Positions 44,271 through 52,542 of a stretch of 64,000 bases of DNA are shown piece after piece. Position 1 is the first letter of the stretch. Every line of letters starts with the position of its first letter. A program made the translations under genes and the position numbers. The notes under the pieces are model-generated. The model did not search any database, was not told the origin of the DNA, and worked only from the letters and a program-made list of their open reading frames with translations. Origin of the DNA: a virus; the IMG/VR virus record IMGVR_UViG_3300023174_000122, positions 21,344 through 85,343 of that record; one strand, given 5' to 3'.

Positions 44271-45412
44271 AAAGCTAGAGCATTGATAAATTTATTATAA
44301 AAGAAATCTACTATAGGTTTATTATCTTCTAAATAGGACCTAAGATTATCTATACCTTGGTGCTGTTTTTTTAATTCTAAATTTTCTTTTTTAAGCTCTT
44401 CTACAATATCATCTGTAAAAGTAACCCATGCTCCTTTGGCAGCTGCGAACTCCCAAGAAAGAATTTGGTCAATAACCTCATACTCTCTCCATACCGAAGA
44501 ACCATCTTTTCTGCCATACTTAATCGGGTACTGAACTTTAGAATTAGTAGTTTCGTTGGTGGACTTTTTAATAATAATTTTAACATTATGTCCAATTATC
44601 TTATTCTTTGTTTGATCGTATCTTTCATTTGGTTTTTCAAGTATAAGGTCTTTGCCAAACTTTGGTTCAAATTCGAGAATCCAATTTGCAAAATGTAATA
44701 ACGCATTTCCACCAGTTGCAGTTGTTTGTCTAATATCTTTATTTGCAGCGTATGGGTCAAGCTTAATATCTGAACGAACTTGACTAATGAATATCGCCAT
44801 ATGTCCACGTTTAGAAAGAGCTAATGATATTTTTTTCATAAGCATTGAAGATATTACTGCTCCTCCTGCAACCTTTGTCGCTTCTGTCATACTTTTAAGA
44901 CTATCCCCTTTAGTCATTAAACCATCGACCGAGTCCAATATAAACATATACCTTTTGCCTTCATCATTATTTTGAATGAGATCTTTCATAAGCTCCGAAA
45001 CTGTTTCGAAAATATTACATTCGAAAACGAAACATGTGCCGTCTTCCCATTCTTCAGCAGAAGTTACAAACTTTATACCAGACCTCTCTTTAATCTCTTT
45101 GCTTAATCTTCCTTCGGCTTTAAATAATAAAGCTTTAGAGTCCTTTACGGTCTTTAAGAAATTTTTCATTACCTCTAGTGCTTCTGAAGTTTTTCCACCC
45201 TCATTCATTCCAATAAATCTATGCAATCCTGGGCATAGTCCTCCACTAGTTGCAATATCTAAATTTAGGCTTCCAGTAGAGACTTTATAGTAAATCTCTT
45301 CTTCATAATTATAATGATCGTCTTTATTTTCTTTTAAAAATGAAGATAATCTGCTTTTTGCGCTCGGTCCAGTATCTTGTACTGGTTCTTGATCTTTAGG
45401 TTTTCTTCCCAT
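44267..45412 (-). CDS. RecA/UvsX-type recombinase
   Basis: This 381-residue protein has a RecA-fold ATPase core with Walker A GMNEGGKT (residues 68 to 75) in place of the usual GPESSGKT, and LFKAEGRL. A Walker B strand FILDSVDGL follows, then VAGGAVISSMLMKKISLALSKRGHMAIFISQ and TATGGNALLHFANWILEF. These match strand-exchange proteins such as RecA and UvsX. It drives homologous recombination and recombination-dependent replication. It overlaps the downstream endonuclease by 4 bases and the upstream small gene by 17. The long charged C-terminal tail is typical. Confidence 0.8.
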   Translation of the reverse strand: MGRKPKDQEPVQDTGPSAKSRLSSFLKENKDDHYNYEEEIYYKVSTGSLNLDIATSGGLCPGLHRFIGMNEGGKTSEALEVMKNFLKTVKDSKALLFKAEGRLSKEIKERSGIKFVTSAEEWEDGTCFVFECNIFETVSELMKDLIQNNDEGKRYMFILDSVDGLMTKGDSLKSMTEATKVAGGAVISSMLMKKISLALSKRGHMAIFISQVRSDIKLDPYAANKDIRQTTATGGNALLHFANWILEFEPKFGKDLILEKPNERYDQTKNKIIGHNVKIIIKKSTNETTNSKVQYPIKYGRKDGSSVWREYEVIDQILSWEFAAAKGAWVTFTDDIVEELKKENLELKKQHQGIDNLRSYLEDNKPIVDFFYNKFINALAL

Positions 45413-45746
45413 AGTTTATAAATTCTAACAGGCTTTTAGGTTTTTTGCAAACTTTTTTATCTTCCCCAATTTTTATTTCTTGTATTTCGAATTTAATTGG
45501 TTTATCTAGCTCTAGATTATCTTTGATTTTTTCCATAGCTATAAACTTCTTACCATCTTCTGTTAAAAAGAACGCTAAACTAGGTAGGTTAGCAGGCTTT
45601 AGCCCATTCCAAAATGAATAACCTTTATATGTTTTGATTAGCTTTTGAGCTATTTTAATCTCTCTTGGCCAATCTACTTTTTGATTAACGTATTTTTTAA
45701 TTATAAATTGACAAAGTTTATGTGGAGTAAGTTTTTTACTAGACAT
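45396..45746 (-). CDS. Conserved small phage protein, replication block
   Basis: This 116-residue protein is unrecognised by name but has a conserved-looking pattern: KVDWPREIKIAQKLIKTYKGYSFWNGLK and LPSLAFFLTEDGKKFI. Similar short proteins with DW..E...A.KL occur beside phage recombinases. The basic N-terminus and the position directly before a RecA-like gene (17-base overlap) suggest a mediator or loader role (inference). A promoter-like TTGCTA-17-TATAAA lies just upstream and ends 6 bases before the ATG, so this gene opens the recombination operon. Confidence 0.45.
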   Translation of the reverse strand: MSSKKLTPHKLCQFIIKKYVNQKVDWPREIKIAQKLIKTYKGYSFWNGLKPANLPSLAFFLTEDGKKFIAMEKIKDNLELDKPIKFEIQEIKIGEDKKVCKKPKSLLEFINYGKKT

Positions 45747-45752
45747 CTTATA

Positions 45753-45781
45753 TTTATAATATAAGTTTATATTTTTAGCAA
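45753..45781 (-). promoter_or_regulatory. Probable promoter of recombinase operon with overlapping hairpin
   Basis: TTGCTA (45776-45781), a 17-base spacer, then TATAAA (45753-45758), 6 bases before the ATG at 45746. An inverted repeat CTTATAT-TTATA-ATATAAG (45747-45765, 7-bp arms) covers the -10 region and could bind a dimeric regulator. The -35 is weak. Confidence 0.45.
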
Positions 45782-46752
45782 GTTTTATTTTTATAATATT
45801 TTATAGTTTTCAATATGCCATCTTTAAATGAGGTAGCAGGAAACCAATTTAATTCTTTATTGATTTTAGTATTATCTATTGCGTATCTAAAATCATGCCC
45901 CTTACGATCTTCTACAAAAGATATGTAATCTTGTGGGTTAAGATTCATAGCCTCGCAGATATCATTAATAATCTCTAAGTTTGTTTTTTCACAATTTCCG
46001 CCAATATTATAAGTTTCTCCAATTTTACCATTATTTAATATGAGCCACACTGCTTCACAATGATCCTCAACATAAATCCAATCTCTTATATTTTTTCCAG
46101 TACCATAAACAGGTATTTTTTTATTATTTAATATAGAATTAATAACAACTGGTATGAATTTTTCATTATGCTGATTTGAACCATAATTATTAGAGCAGTT
46201 AGAGATTGTAGCTAATACTTTAAAAGTATGATGATAAGCTCTAACTAACATATCACTAGCAGCTTTTGAAGCCGAATATGGCGAATTTGGAGCATAAGCT
46301 GTTGTTTCCATAAATTTACCTTGTTCCCCTAAACTACCATAAACTTCATCAGTGGAAATGTGATGAAATCTGATTTCTGGAAAATCCCTAATAATTTCTA
46401 ATAAGTTAAATGTTCCTAATGCGTTAGACTTAAAAAATCTTCTTGGATCAGTTATTGAATTATCTACGTGTGTTTCTGCTGCAAAATGAACTATATGAGT
46501 TATTTTATTTTCTTTTAATATATTTTTAAATTTTTTAATTTCTATAGGAATTTCTAAATTCTCCAACCAAAAATCTTCAAATCTATATTTAATATTGTCT
46601 TTAAAGAAATCTGCGTTTTTTATATTTGCTGCACCATAATATTTCCCTGCAGTATCTATATTTACCAAAAGGTCTACTTCTTTTTTATTGATTATATATT
46701 TAATAAAATTAGAACCAATAAAACCAAGACCACCAGTTACCAAAATATTCAT
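45775..46752 (-). CDS. rmlB: dTDP-glucose 4,6-dehydratase-like enzyme
   Basis: This 325-residue extended short-chain dehydrogenase has NAD-binding TGGLGFIGS near residue 6, the diagnostic HHISTDEVYGSL near 132, and the catalytic YSASKAASD near 160 (YxxxK), with RDWIYVEDHCEA near 222. It removes water from a nucleotide sugar to give the 4-keto-6-deoxy form, the usual entry to rhamnose and many deoxy/amino sugars. RmlB is the closest family, although the exact donor is not settled. It overlaps the GDP-mannose dehydratase gene by 4 bases, so both belong to the carbohydrate cluster. Confidence 0.85.
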   Translation of the reverse strand: MNILVTGGLGFIGSNFIKYIINKKEVDLLVNIDTAGKYYGAANIKNADFFKDNIKYRFEDFWLENLEIPIEIKKFKNILKENKITHIVHFAAETHVDNSITDPRRFFKSNALGTFNLLEIIRDFPEIRFHHISTDEVYGSLGEQGKFMETTAYAPNSPYSASKAASDMLVRAYHHTFKVLATISNCSNNYGSNQHNEKFIPVVINSILNNKKIPVYGTGKNIRDWIYVEDHCEAVWLILNNGKIGETYNIGGNCEKTNLEIINDICEAMNLNPQDYISFVEDRKGHDFRYAIDNTKINKELNWFPATSFKDGILKTIKYYKNKTC

Positions 46753-47888
46753 GAATAGTTTTCTATATCTGATTTTACCATTTTTTCTATTAAATTATCA
46801 AATGAAACTTTTGGCGCCCATCCTAATTCTTCTCTGGCTTTTGTAGAATCTCCAAGTAATAGTTCTACTTCTGCTGGTCTATAAAATTTAGGATTGATTT
46901 GGACTAGAGTTTTGTGGTCCAAAACATACATTAAATGTTCGTTTTGACCAATCCAATCGCCTTTAATTCCAGCAATAGCAAAAGACTTCTCTACAAATTC
47001 TTTAATTGTATGAGTTTCATTTGATGAGAATACATATTCTTTAGGAATTCCATCATAATTTTTATTATAAATATCTTGATTTAACATCATCCAAACGCCT
47101 TCAATAAAATCTTCGGCATCACTCCAGTCTCTTTTGGCTTCCATATTTCCTAGTTCAAGTGGAAGAAATTCTTCATTATTTTTTAATGCGTGATAAATTC
47201 TAGATACATTTTTAGTAATTTTTCTTGTTACGAATTCTTCACCACGCCTTGTTCCTTCATGATTAAATAGCCAACCTTGAATAGCATATAAATTATAAGA
47301 ATCTCTATATACTTTAATCAGTTGTCTAGAGGCTGCTTTACTTGCTCCATAAGGACTTCTTGGCCTAAGAGGATGTTTTTCGTCTTGAGGAGTATAAAGT
47401 ACATTTCCGAACTCTTCACTAGATCCAGCTTGATATAGTCTACAGTTTGACTTGTATAGTCTAATAGCTTCAAGAATATCAAGAACTGCCGTAGAATTCG
47501 TAGCCCAAGTTTGGCGAGCAAAATCCCAGCTGCTTGCTACAAAACTTTGTGCTGCAAAATTAATAAAATAATCTGGTTGAAGTTTTTCTACTGTTCTAGC
47601 GATGGCATGAGAATCATTTAAATCAAAATTAATCAAATGAAATCTATCAGAATTAATATGTTTAATATTCTTATGATTATATACGCTCAGTCTTCTAACT
47701 CCGCCAAATATTAAAAGATCAGTATTCTTTAATAAAAAATCTACCATATGACTTCCATCTTGACCAGTTACCCCAGTAATAACTACAGTTTTTCTACCTT
47801 TTATTATTTTTGCTGCATCTTCGATGTTTAAGATATTAGCAGTATCTATCTTTTTGCCATAATAGGTTTCTTTAAAATTTTGGCTCAT
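46749..47888 (-). CDS. gmd: GDP-mannose 4,6-dehydratase
   Basis: This 379-residue protein has VITGVTGQDGSHMVDFLL near residue 35, INFAAQSFVASSWDFARQTWATNS, QAGSSEEFGNV, PRSPYGASKAASRQLIKVYRDSYNLYAIQGWLFNHEG and GNMEAKRDWSDAEDFIEGVW, which together identify GMD. It converts GDP-mannose to GDP-4-keto-6-deoxy-mannose, a precursor of fucose and related sugars. The N-terminus (MSQNFKETYYGKKIDTAN) is a few dozen residues longer than usual. A reductase/epimerase-like gene follows in the cluster (48522-49289), consistent with a downstream product. Confidence 0.9.
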   Translation of the reverse strand: MSQNFKETYYGKKIDTANILNIEDAAKIIKGRKTVVITGVTGQDGSHMVDFLLKNTDLLIFGGVRRLSVYNHKNIKHINSDRFHLINFDLNDSHAIARTVEKLQPDYFINFAAQSFVASSWDFARQTWATNSTAVLDILEAIRLYKSNCRLYQAGSSEEFGNVLYTPQDEKHPLRPRSPYGASKAASRQLIKVYRDSYNLYAIQGWLFNHEGTRRGEEFVTRKITKNVSRIYHALKNNEEFLPLELGNMEAKRDWSDAEDFIEGVWMMLNQDIYNKNYDGIPKEYVFSSNETHTIKEFVEKSFAIAGIKGDWIGQNEHLMYVLDHKTLVQINPKFYRPAEVELLLGDSTKAREELGWAPKVSFDNLIEKMVKSDIENYS

Positions 47889-47893
47889 TAGTT

Positions 47894-48454
47894 TTAATTT
47901 TTAAAAATTACTAAAAGTCCTCTTTGACATCTTTCTTGAGGTAAAGAGTTTTTATTAAAAAGATAATGATGAATGTTTCTTTTTTTACAAATTTCATATA
48001 TCTCTCTTAAATTAATAAAAGACGCAAATTCTTCAACGATATTGATGTCATGATAAATTAATATACCTTTATCATTAAGAAGATTGTCGTAAACGTGTTC
48101 AAACCATTGATTTGTACTGTGATGGTCTGCATCGCTCATAATAAAATCGAATTTTTCTTTAGTAGAGAAAACGAATTCTTTTTCATTCATAGTGATGATT
48201 TCGGCTTTTTTACCGTAGGCTTGCGTTACATTTTGTGGAATTTGATGGCCCCAATCTATCCAATTATCTACTATTGTAAATTTTGGATTGTTTTTATTAT
48301 ATTCAATGCCAGCTAAAATTGCATCACAACTTCTGCCACCTCCAAGGCCAAGTTCTAAAATACTAGATGGTTTTTGACTAACAATTAAACCTTGAACTAA
48401 ATGAGCATGAGCTAGATCTATTTTAACTGTTTCGTTGCTTCTAAAATCTTGCAT
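47894..48454 (-). CDS. Class I SAM-dependent methyltransferase
   Basis: This 186-residue protein has a methyltransferase motif I, SILELGLGGGRSCDAILAG, near residue 36, then FTIVDNWIDWG (motif II) and FDFIMSDADHHSTNQWFEHVYDNLLNDKGILIYHDI. It resembles small-molecule or sugar methyltransferases (Methyltransf_24-like), so it probably methylates a sugar or surface molecule from this cluster. It ends 6 bases before the GMD gene. A promoter-like TTGAAT-17-TAGAAT lies 34 bases upstream, with a possible 7-codon leader frame in between. Confidence 0.75.
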   Translation of the reverse strand: MQDFRSNETVKIDLAHAHLVQGLIVSQKPSSILELGLGGGRSCDAILAGIEYNKNNPKFTIVDNWIDWGHQIPQNVTQAYGKKAEIITMNEKEFVFSTKEKFDFIMSDADHHSTNQWFEHVYDNLLNDKGILIYHDINIVEEFASFINLREIYEICKKRNIHHYLFNKNSLPQERCQRGLLVIFKN

Positions 48455-48488
48455 ATTTTTATCTAGGACTAGAATGAGTCATTTTAAT

Positions 48489-48517
48489 ATTCTATACCTT
48501 CTAAAGTTAAAATTCAA
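48489..48517 (-). promoter_or_regulatory. Sigma70-like promoter before carbohydrate genes
   Basis: TTGAAT (48512-48517), a 17-base spacer and TAGAAT (48489-48494) in the 67-base gap. An ATG of a 7-codon frame (48459-48482, MTHSSPR then stop) lies 6 bases downstream of the -10, the same spacing as at other promoters here. That frame ends 4 bases before the methyltransferase start. Confidence 0.4.
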
Positions 48518-48521
48518 TTAT

Positions 48522-49289
48522 TTATTTTGAATTTTGTATCAAATTATTTAAACTGTCTTCTATTGGTGTTAAATGCAAATCAGGAATATATTTATAGTTG
48601 CCAGTATACTTTAAATTATTATCGTTTTGTATAATAATATCACTTTTAGAATTAGATATATTTTTAATAATTTGAGCTATATCACTTAATTTATATTTTT
48701 TTTCATATACGCAATCAATTTCTTCATATTCTTCTGAGTTGTTAATTATGATTAAATCAATTAAATTAATTAAATCATTAATATAATATATATCAAAAAA
48801 TAAATTTTCCCAAATTACTATATCCTCATTTTTTAAACATTTTTCTATAGTTGAGTATACAAAAGAATCCTTCATGCCTAGTTCACCAAAAACATTAAAT
48901 ATTCTTAAATTTTTTATATTTTCTTTATCCTTAATTAGTGACGTACAAATCTTTTTACTCAAACCATAAAAAGTATCTTGTTTATATATTTCTGCTCCAC
49001 TAGAAAAAGTTATTAACTTTGTATTTTTCTTTTTAAAATTTAAAACATTATCTAATATTTTAATATTATTATAAAAGTCTTTTTCTGTATCTATTTTAAT
49101 TCTTCTCCCGCCCTTTACAGCAGAATTAATAATAAAATCAAAATCGTTAACGCTCAAATAGTCTTTTACTTTTTTAGCGTCAGTTAGATCTAGCTCTGAA
49201 CTAGTTGGATAAGATAAAGCGTATTTGTTTAATTTAGATATAGAACTTTTACCTACGAATCCAGAACCGCCAGCAACTAGAATTTTCAT
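48522..49289 (-). CDS. Nucleotide-sugar epimerase/reductase, GDP-fucose synthase-like
   Basis: This 255-residue short-chain dehydrogenase has a KILVAGGSGFVGKSS Rossmann start and an ELDLTDAKKVKDYL segment. FDFIINSAVKGGRRI resembles the AAKVGG region of GDP-L-fucose synthase, and YGLSKKIC supplies YxxxK near residue 108. It is shorter than a typical fucose synthase. It probably completes a GDP-sugar made by the GMD encoded nearby; whether the product is fucose, colitose or another sugar is unknown. It starts 1 base after the transketolase half. Confidence 0.6.
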   Translation of the reverse strand: MKILVAGGSGFVGKSSISKLNKYALSYPTSSELDLTDAKKVKDYLSVNDFDFIINSAVKGGRRIKIDTEKDFYNNIKILDNVLNFKKKNTKLITFSSGAEIYKQDTFYGLSKKICTSLIKDKENIKNLRIFNVFGELGMKDSFVYSTIEKCLKNEDIVIWENLFFDIYYINDLINLIDLIIINNSEEYEEIDCVYEKKYKLSDIAQIIKNISNSKSDIIIQNDNNLKYTGNYKYIPDLHLTPIEDSLNNLIQNSK

Positions 49290-49766
49290 TTATCTTTTTA
49301 AACTTAAAAAGCATGGTTGATTATTATTTAATAATTCTGGTAAGCACTCTGTCATTTCTTTTTCATCTTCAGGCCAATACTGTTTTATGTTTTTAAAAGT
49401 ATCTAAATACTGTTTTATATCGTCCATCCAATGACTAATTCCATCGTGCTCATAGTCCTTATCTCTACCACTACAAATTAATTTAACTGGAATATTTTCA
49501 TAATTTATATATGTTCTAATTATTTCAAATGGTCTATAAATTAAAAAAGTACCTATAGAATAAACAACAGGTATCTTGCCTTCGAGGGCTAATCCGCATG
49601 CAACCCCCATCATAGAAAATTCTGCTGCTTGGCAATTTAAAAATCTATCTGGATAATCAGATATTATCTTATCAAAACCTCCATAGCCAAGATCTCCAGT
49701 CAATGATAATATCTTATCATTCTGGCTCATATTTCTATGTAATTCTTTGAAAAATGTTCTACGCAT
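49290..49766 (-). CDS. Transketolase, pyrimidine-binding half
   Basis: This 158-residue protein matches the middle (pyrimidine-binding) domain of transketolases: LSLTGDLGYGGFDKI, then FLNCQAAEFSMMGVACGLALEGKIPVVYSIGTFLIYRPFEIIRTYI (E is the TPP-activating residue) and GRDKDYEHDGISHW. With the TPP-binding half at 49913-50548 it should form a two-subunit transketolase that rearranges sugar skeletons, for instance for unusual branched or higher sugars. A third C-terminal domain is absent. It overlaps the upstream methyltransferase fragment by 8 bases. Confidence 0.75.
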   Translation of the reverse strand: MRRTFFKELHRNMSQNDKILSLTGDLGYGGFDKIISDYPDRFLNCQAAEFSMMGVACGLALEGKIPVVYSIGTFLIYRPFEIIRTYINYENIPVKLICSGRDKDYEHDGISHWMDDIKQYLDTFKNIKQYWPEDEKEMTECLPELLNNNQPCFLSLKR

Positions 49767-49935
49767 CTTTTTTATCTACTTCAAAAGCAAATGCATTCGT
49801 ATGTATACAATTTGGAAAAACATCTGATAGTATATTTAAATTATCTCCATCGAAAACCCCAATTTCTAAATAGTTCAGAATGTCGTTTGATTTTAGTTTT
49901 TCTAAAAGATATCTATGAATGTGGTGTGCTAACAT
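49759..49935 (-). pseudogene. Truncated SAM-methyltransferase-like fragment
   Basis: This short frame of about 58 residues starts at ATG 49935 and contains YLEIGVFDGDNL, the glycine-rich SAM-binding motif I of class I methyltransferases, preceded by an N-terminal helix typical of surface-glycan methyltransferases. It then stops after FAFEVDKKDA, where the later motifs should be. It overlaps both transketolase halves (23 and 8 bases). It may be a decayed or imported fragment kept for translational coupling, or a small SAM-binding protein. The lack of later motifs makes an active methyltransferase unlikely. Confidence 0.5.
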
Positions 49936-50548
49936 ATGTATTGTGCTCCTCTTGCGATAAAAGATTATAATGACCAGATAAGCCTTTGACAAAAGAAAAC
50001 TTCTGATAAATATAATCCGTTAATCTTATTTCTATATTCTGATGTAAATTTTTTAATTTTTGAATAATTTCATATTTATCAAATTCCGCTAAAGCACTAT
50101 ATCCATTCACATTGGCATATATTTTCAAATTATTTATTTTATATTTATTGACTATATTAAAGGTCTCGTAAATACTGCCTTCAAACATTTCTCCATCGCT
50201 TATCAAGCAATAGACATTTCTAGTTTTATCTGCTAACGCCATACCGCATGCTGCAGGTAGCCCACAACCTAAACTTCCAGTTGAATAAAAAATTTTATTT
50301 TCTAAATCTCTATTTGGATGAACGCCATGTTTCTCATGAAGTGCTTCTGCGTTGATTCCGTAATATTTTTCTAGAACTACATACAGAGCTAATCCTGCGT
50401 GTCCATTACTTAATATAAACGGTTCATTTTCTTTTTTAACAGAATAAATTTCATCTATAATACCAACAGAACTTAAGTTGCTAGACAAATGAGATAGTTT
50501 GCGGTTATAACTTATTTCTAAAATTCTTTTTTCTAGTTTATTAATCAT
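49913..50548 (-). CDS. Transketolase, TPP-binding half
   Basis: This 211-residue protein has the N-terminal thiamin-diphosphate-binding domain of transketolases: LSNGHAGLALYVVLEKYYG, the GHxxPAL-like helix, STGSLGCGLPAACGMALA and the metal-TPP motif ISDGEMFEGSIYE...KINNLKIYANVNGY. The start at ATG 50548 overlaps the preceding glycosyltransferase by 8 bases and fits the domain start (KRILEISYNRKLSHLSS); a TTG at 50578 is less likely. It pairs with the half at 49290-49766. Separate transketolase halves are known in bacteria, but the methyltransferase fragment between them is odd. Confidence 0.75.
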   Translation of the reverse strand: MINKLEKRILEISYNRKLSHLSSNLSSVGIIDEIYSVKKENEPFILSNGHAGLALYVVLEKYYGINAEALHEKHGVHPNRDLENKIFYSTGSLGCGLPAACGMALADKTRNVYCLISDGEMFEGSIYETFNIVNKYKINNLKIYANVNGYSALAEFDKYEIIQKLKNLHQNIEIRLTDYIYQKFSFVKGLSGHYNLLSQEEHNTYVSTPHS

Positions 50549-51230
50549 ATATAATTGCTGCAGAATATATTTCTGCAAGATACATTCTTTGTTGAAGAGT
50601 AGTGCCTGGCCAATGAATTAAAAAGTCTCCTTGCGACCATTGGCCGTTATTGCCATAAAAATCTTTGCCTTGTCTGTAATGACTTAAACTATTAATGCTT
50701 CCATGAAAATTGGTTTCTGGATAAAGCCTGTAATCGTACGAGTTTATCATTTTTTGAGGAAGTATTTTTGTTATCTTTTTGATATGTTCGTTTTGAGCTA
50801 TAAGATCTATTATAGCTTGTTGCTCTGCCCATGCATCATTTGCATATTTAGGGTAAAGACTAATTATATTTGAAAAAAATGCTCTTGAGCTTATTGTATT
50901 TTTTATAATAAATGAATCTACGTTTATATTATTTGCGTCCGTCGATACAAAGAAATCGTGTTCAGCGTCTATTAGGTCTGTAATTTTTATACTAAAATTA
51001 GTTATTAGCGTGTCCACTCCGCACCAATACAATAAATCGCATTTATTGTTCTCTAGTAACTCTAAGCTCCTATATATTTTTTCAAAACCTAAATTTGAAA
51101 ATTTAAAATCTGATAGTCTTTCTTCAAAAAGATAATTATGTTTTTTGCAATATTCTATTTTATTTACAGAGGTTACGTCTCTGAGAGATTTGTAGTTGTC
51201 TTTTGACAATGTGAATATCATTGTTCTCAT
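50541..51230 (-). CDS. GT34-like (GMA12/MNN10-type) glycosyltransferase
   Basis: This 229-residue protein has FSNLGFEKIYRSLELLENN followed by the catalytic-site-like YWCGVDTLITN. FFVSTDANNINVDSFIIKNTISSRAFFSNI, AWAEQQAIIDLI and a closing GDFLIHWPGT follow. This order matches GT34-type alpha-galactosyl/mannosyl transferases. The donor and acceptor cannot be told. It overlaps the transketolase half by 8 bases and the upstream small gene by 4, so it belongs to the same operon. It probably adds a sugar to a phage- or host-surface glycan. Confidence 0.6.
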   Translation of the reverse strand: MRTMIFTLSKDNYKSLRDVTSVNKIEYCKKHNYLFEERLSDFKFSNLGFEKIYRSLELLENNKCDLLYWCGVDTLITNFSIKITDLIDAEHDFFVSTDANNINVDSFIIKNTISSRAFFSNIISLYPKYANDAWAEQQAIIDLIAQNEHIKKITKILPQKMINSYDYRLYPETNFHGSINSLSHYRQGKDFYGNNGQWSQGDFLIHWPGTTLQQRMYLAEIYSAAIIYD

Positions 51231-51565
51231 GATTTGAATTCTTTTATTTTAGTGTTAAAATACTTTTTTTGTAATTCGTGTTTTTTATTATATCTTAACA
51301 TATTAGCTTCGTCTACTTCTTTTGCCGTTATTGAACCGTACCTAGCTTTTTCAACTGCATCAAATGTAATCTTATTAGCGTCAATCATTTCATGATATTC
51401 TTTTGAATTGATAATTTCTTGCATTGCATTTTCACCAATTTGTTCTTTTATATAATCTAAACACTCTTTCCAATAAGGTTCGACTTGTTGATTTATATTC
51501 TTCTTTATATGAAGGATACTTAAGTAATCAAATGCATAAGCTTCATCGACTAATAGATTAATCAT
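51227..51565 (-). CDS. Hypothetical protein of glycan cluster
   Basis: This 112-residue protein belongs to no recognised family. The start at ATG 51565 (MINLLVDEAYAFDYLSIL) is preferred, because the alternative TTG at 51616 would overlap the upstream transferase gene by 34 bases. It is largely helical and charged (QEIINSKEYHEMIDANKITFDAVEKARYG), with a hydrophobic N-terminal helix. Its location between two glycosyltransferases suggests an accessory or regulatory role in sugar handling, but no motif supports a function. Confidence 0.45.
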   Translation of the reverse strand: MINLLVDEAYAFDYLSILHIKKNINQQVEPYWKECLDYIKEQIGENAMQEIINSKEYHEMIDANKITFDAVEKARYGSITAKEVDEANMLRYNKKHELQKKYFNTKIKEFKS

Positions 51566-51582
51566 AGTATATGATGTATAAT

Positions 51583-52500
51583 TTAAAAGATTAAATCTAA
51601 ATAATTTTCTTTCCAAAATGGATAGACTTCTCCATTAAGAGCTTTTTTTATAATATCATAGGATAGCTTCGGCACTAGCTTAGATTCGTTATCTTGATGA
51701 AGATGTACATTCTGAGGATATAGCCAATTCATATCTGATATCTGTATATCCTTTAAAACTGGCAAGACCACATCTGAAGCGTTTATTGGAATATTTATAA
51801 TGATTATAGACTTAATATCAAAACACGCAGCTAGGTTCATAAATCCACTATTTAAGCCTATAAAGTATTCGCAAGTAGAAAGTTCTTCTATTGAATCTAT
51901 TATTGATTTACCACAAAAATTAGAGCAATTTTGTAATCCAACTGATTCACCACCAAACTCTACAAATGAATATTGTGAATTTGACGTTATAAATTCATTT
52001 ATCATTTTAATATTTTCTGGGTATATTTGCCTTGGTTTGGGGTGTGAATTTAATGAGAAGGCACTTACCCCTGTGCTTAAATGTATACCAATTTTATTTT
52101 TAATTTTTTGCTTGTTTGTGTTTAAATAAGATTTAGGTTTTGCATGTATTGGCAAATTAAGAAATCTACGCATCTTTTGTATAAGATGCCCACTACCTAG
52201 ATTATAAAACTCCAAAAGCTCTACTCTTAAAAAATCATCGCTTTGAACATGGTTAGACTCTTTGAATTTATTAAAATGTAAAATGTCTGCAAAATGCTTA
52301 GATTGACTAAATATATTCAAATTGCTTCTTGTATTTTCATCTTTAAATAGAAGATGACTTAAAGTGACAGCGTCTCCAATTCCTTGATTATAGTTAACTA
52401 TATTTGTATAGCGGGAGTAGCCTTTAACTTTATCTATATTATTCTTTGAAGACTCTAGCCTAGAATAGTATGATAGTATATAATCTTTTATATCATTCAA
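51583..52500 (-). CDS. GT9/heptosyltransferase-like glycosyltransferase
   Basis: This protein of about 305 residues has the GT9 layout: VNYNQGIGDAVTLSHLLFKD near residue 45, YSFVEFGGESVGLQNC near 190, then CGKSIIDSIEELSTCEYFIGLNSGFMNLAACFDIKSIIII, which corresponds to the nucleotide-sugar-binding C-terminal half. It probably transfers a sugar onto a glycan core. No ATG opens the frame. TTG 52500 is proposed because a promoter (TTGACT-17-TAAAAT) ends 8 bases upstream; TTG 52524 is an alternative that would overlap that promoter. The start is uncertain. Confidence 0.6.
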   Translation of the reverse strand: MNDIKDYILSYYSRLESSKNNIDKVKGYSRYTNIVNYNQGIGDAVTLSHLLFKDENTRSNLNIFSQSKHFADILHFNKFKESNHVQSDDFLRVELLEFYNLGSGHLIQKMRRFLNLPIHAKPKSYLNTNKQKIKNKIGIHLSTGVSAFSLNSHPKPRQIYPENIKMINEFITSNSQYSFVEFGGESVGLQNCSNFCGKSIIDSIEELSTCEYFIGLNSGFMNLAACFDIKSIIIINIPINASDVVLPVLKDIQISDMNWLYPQNVHLHQDNESKLVPKLSYDIIKKALNGEVYPFWKENYLDLIF

Positions 52501-52508
52501 GATAATAA

Positions 52509-52537
52509 ATTTTATCTTAAACAAGATTACAAGTCAA
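52509..52537 (-). promoter_or_regulatory. Sigma70-like promoter at 52509-52537
   Basis: TTGACT (52532-52537), a 17-base spacer and TAAAAT (52509-52514), about 8 bases before the TTG start at 52500. This would begin a transcript covering the GT9, GT34 and transketolase genes. Confidence 0.5.
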
Positions 52538-52542
52538 GCAGT

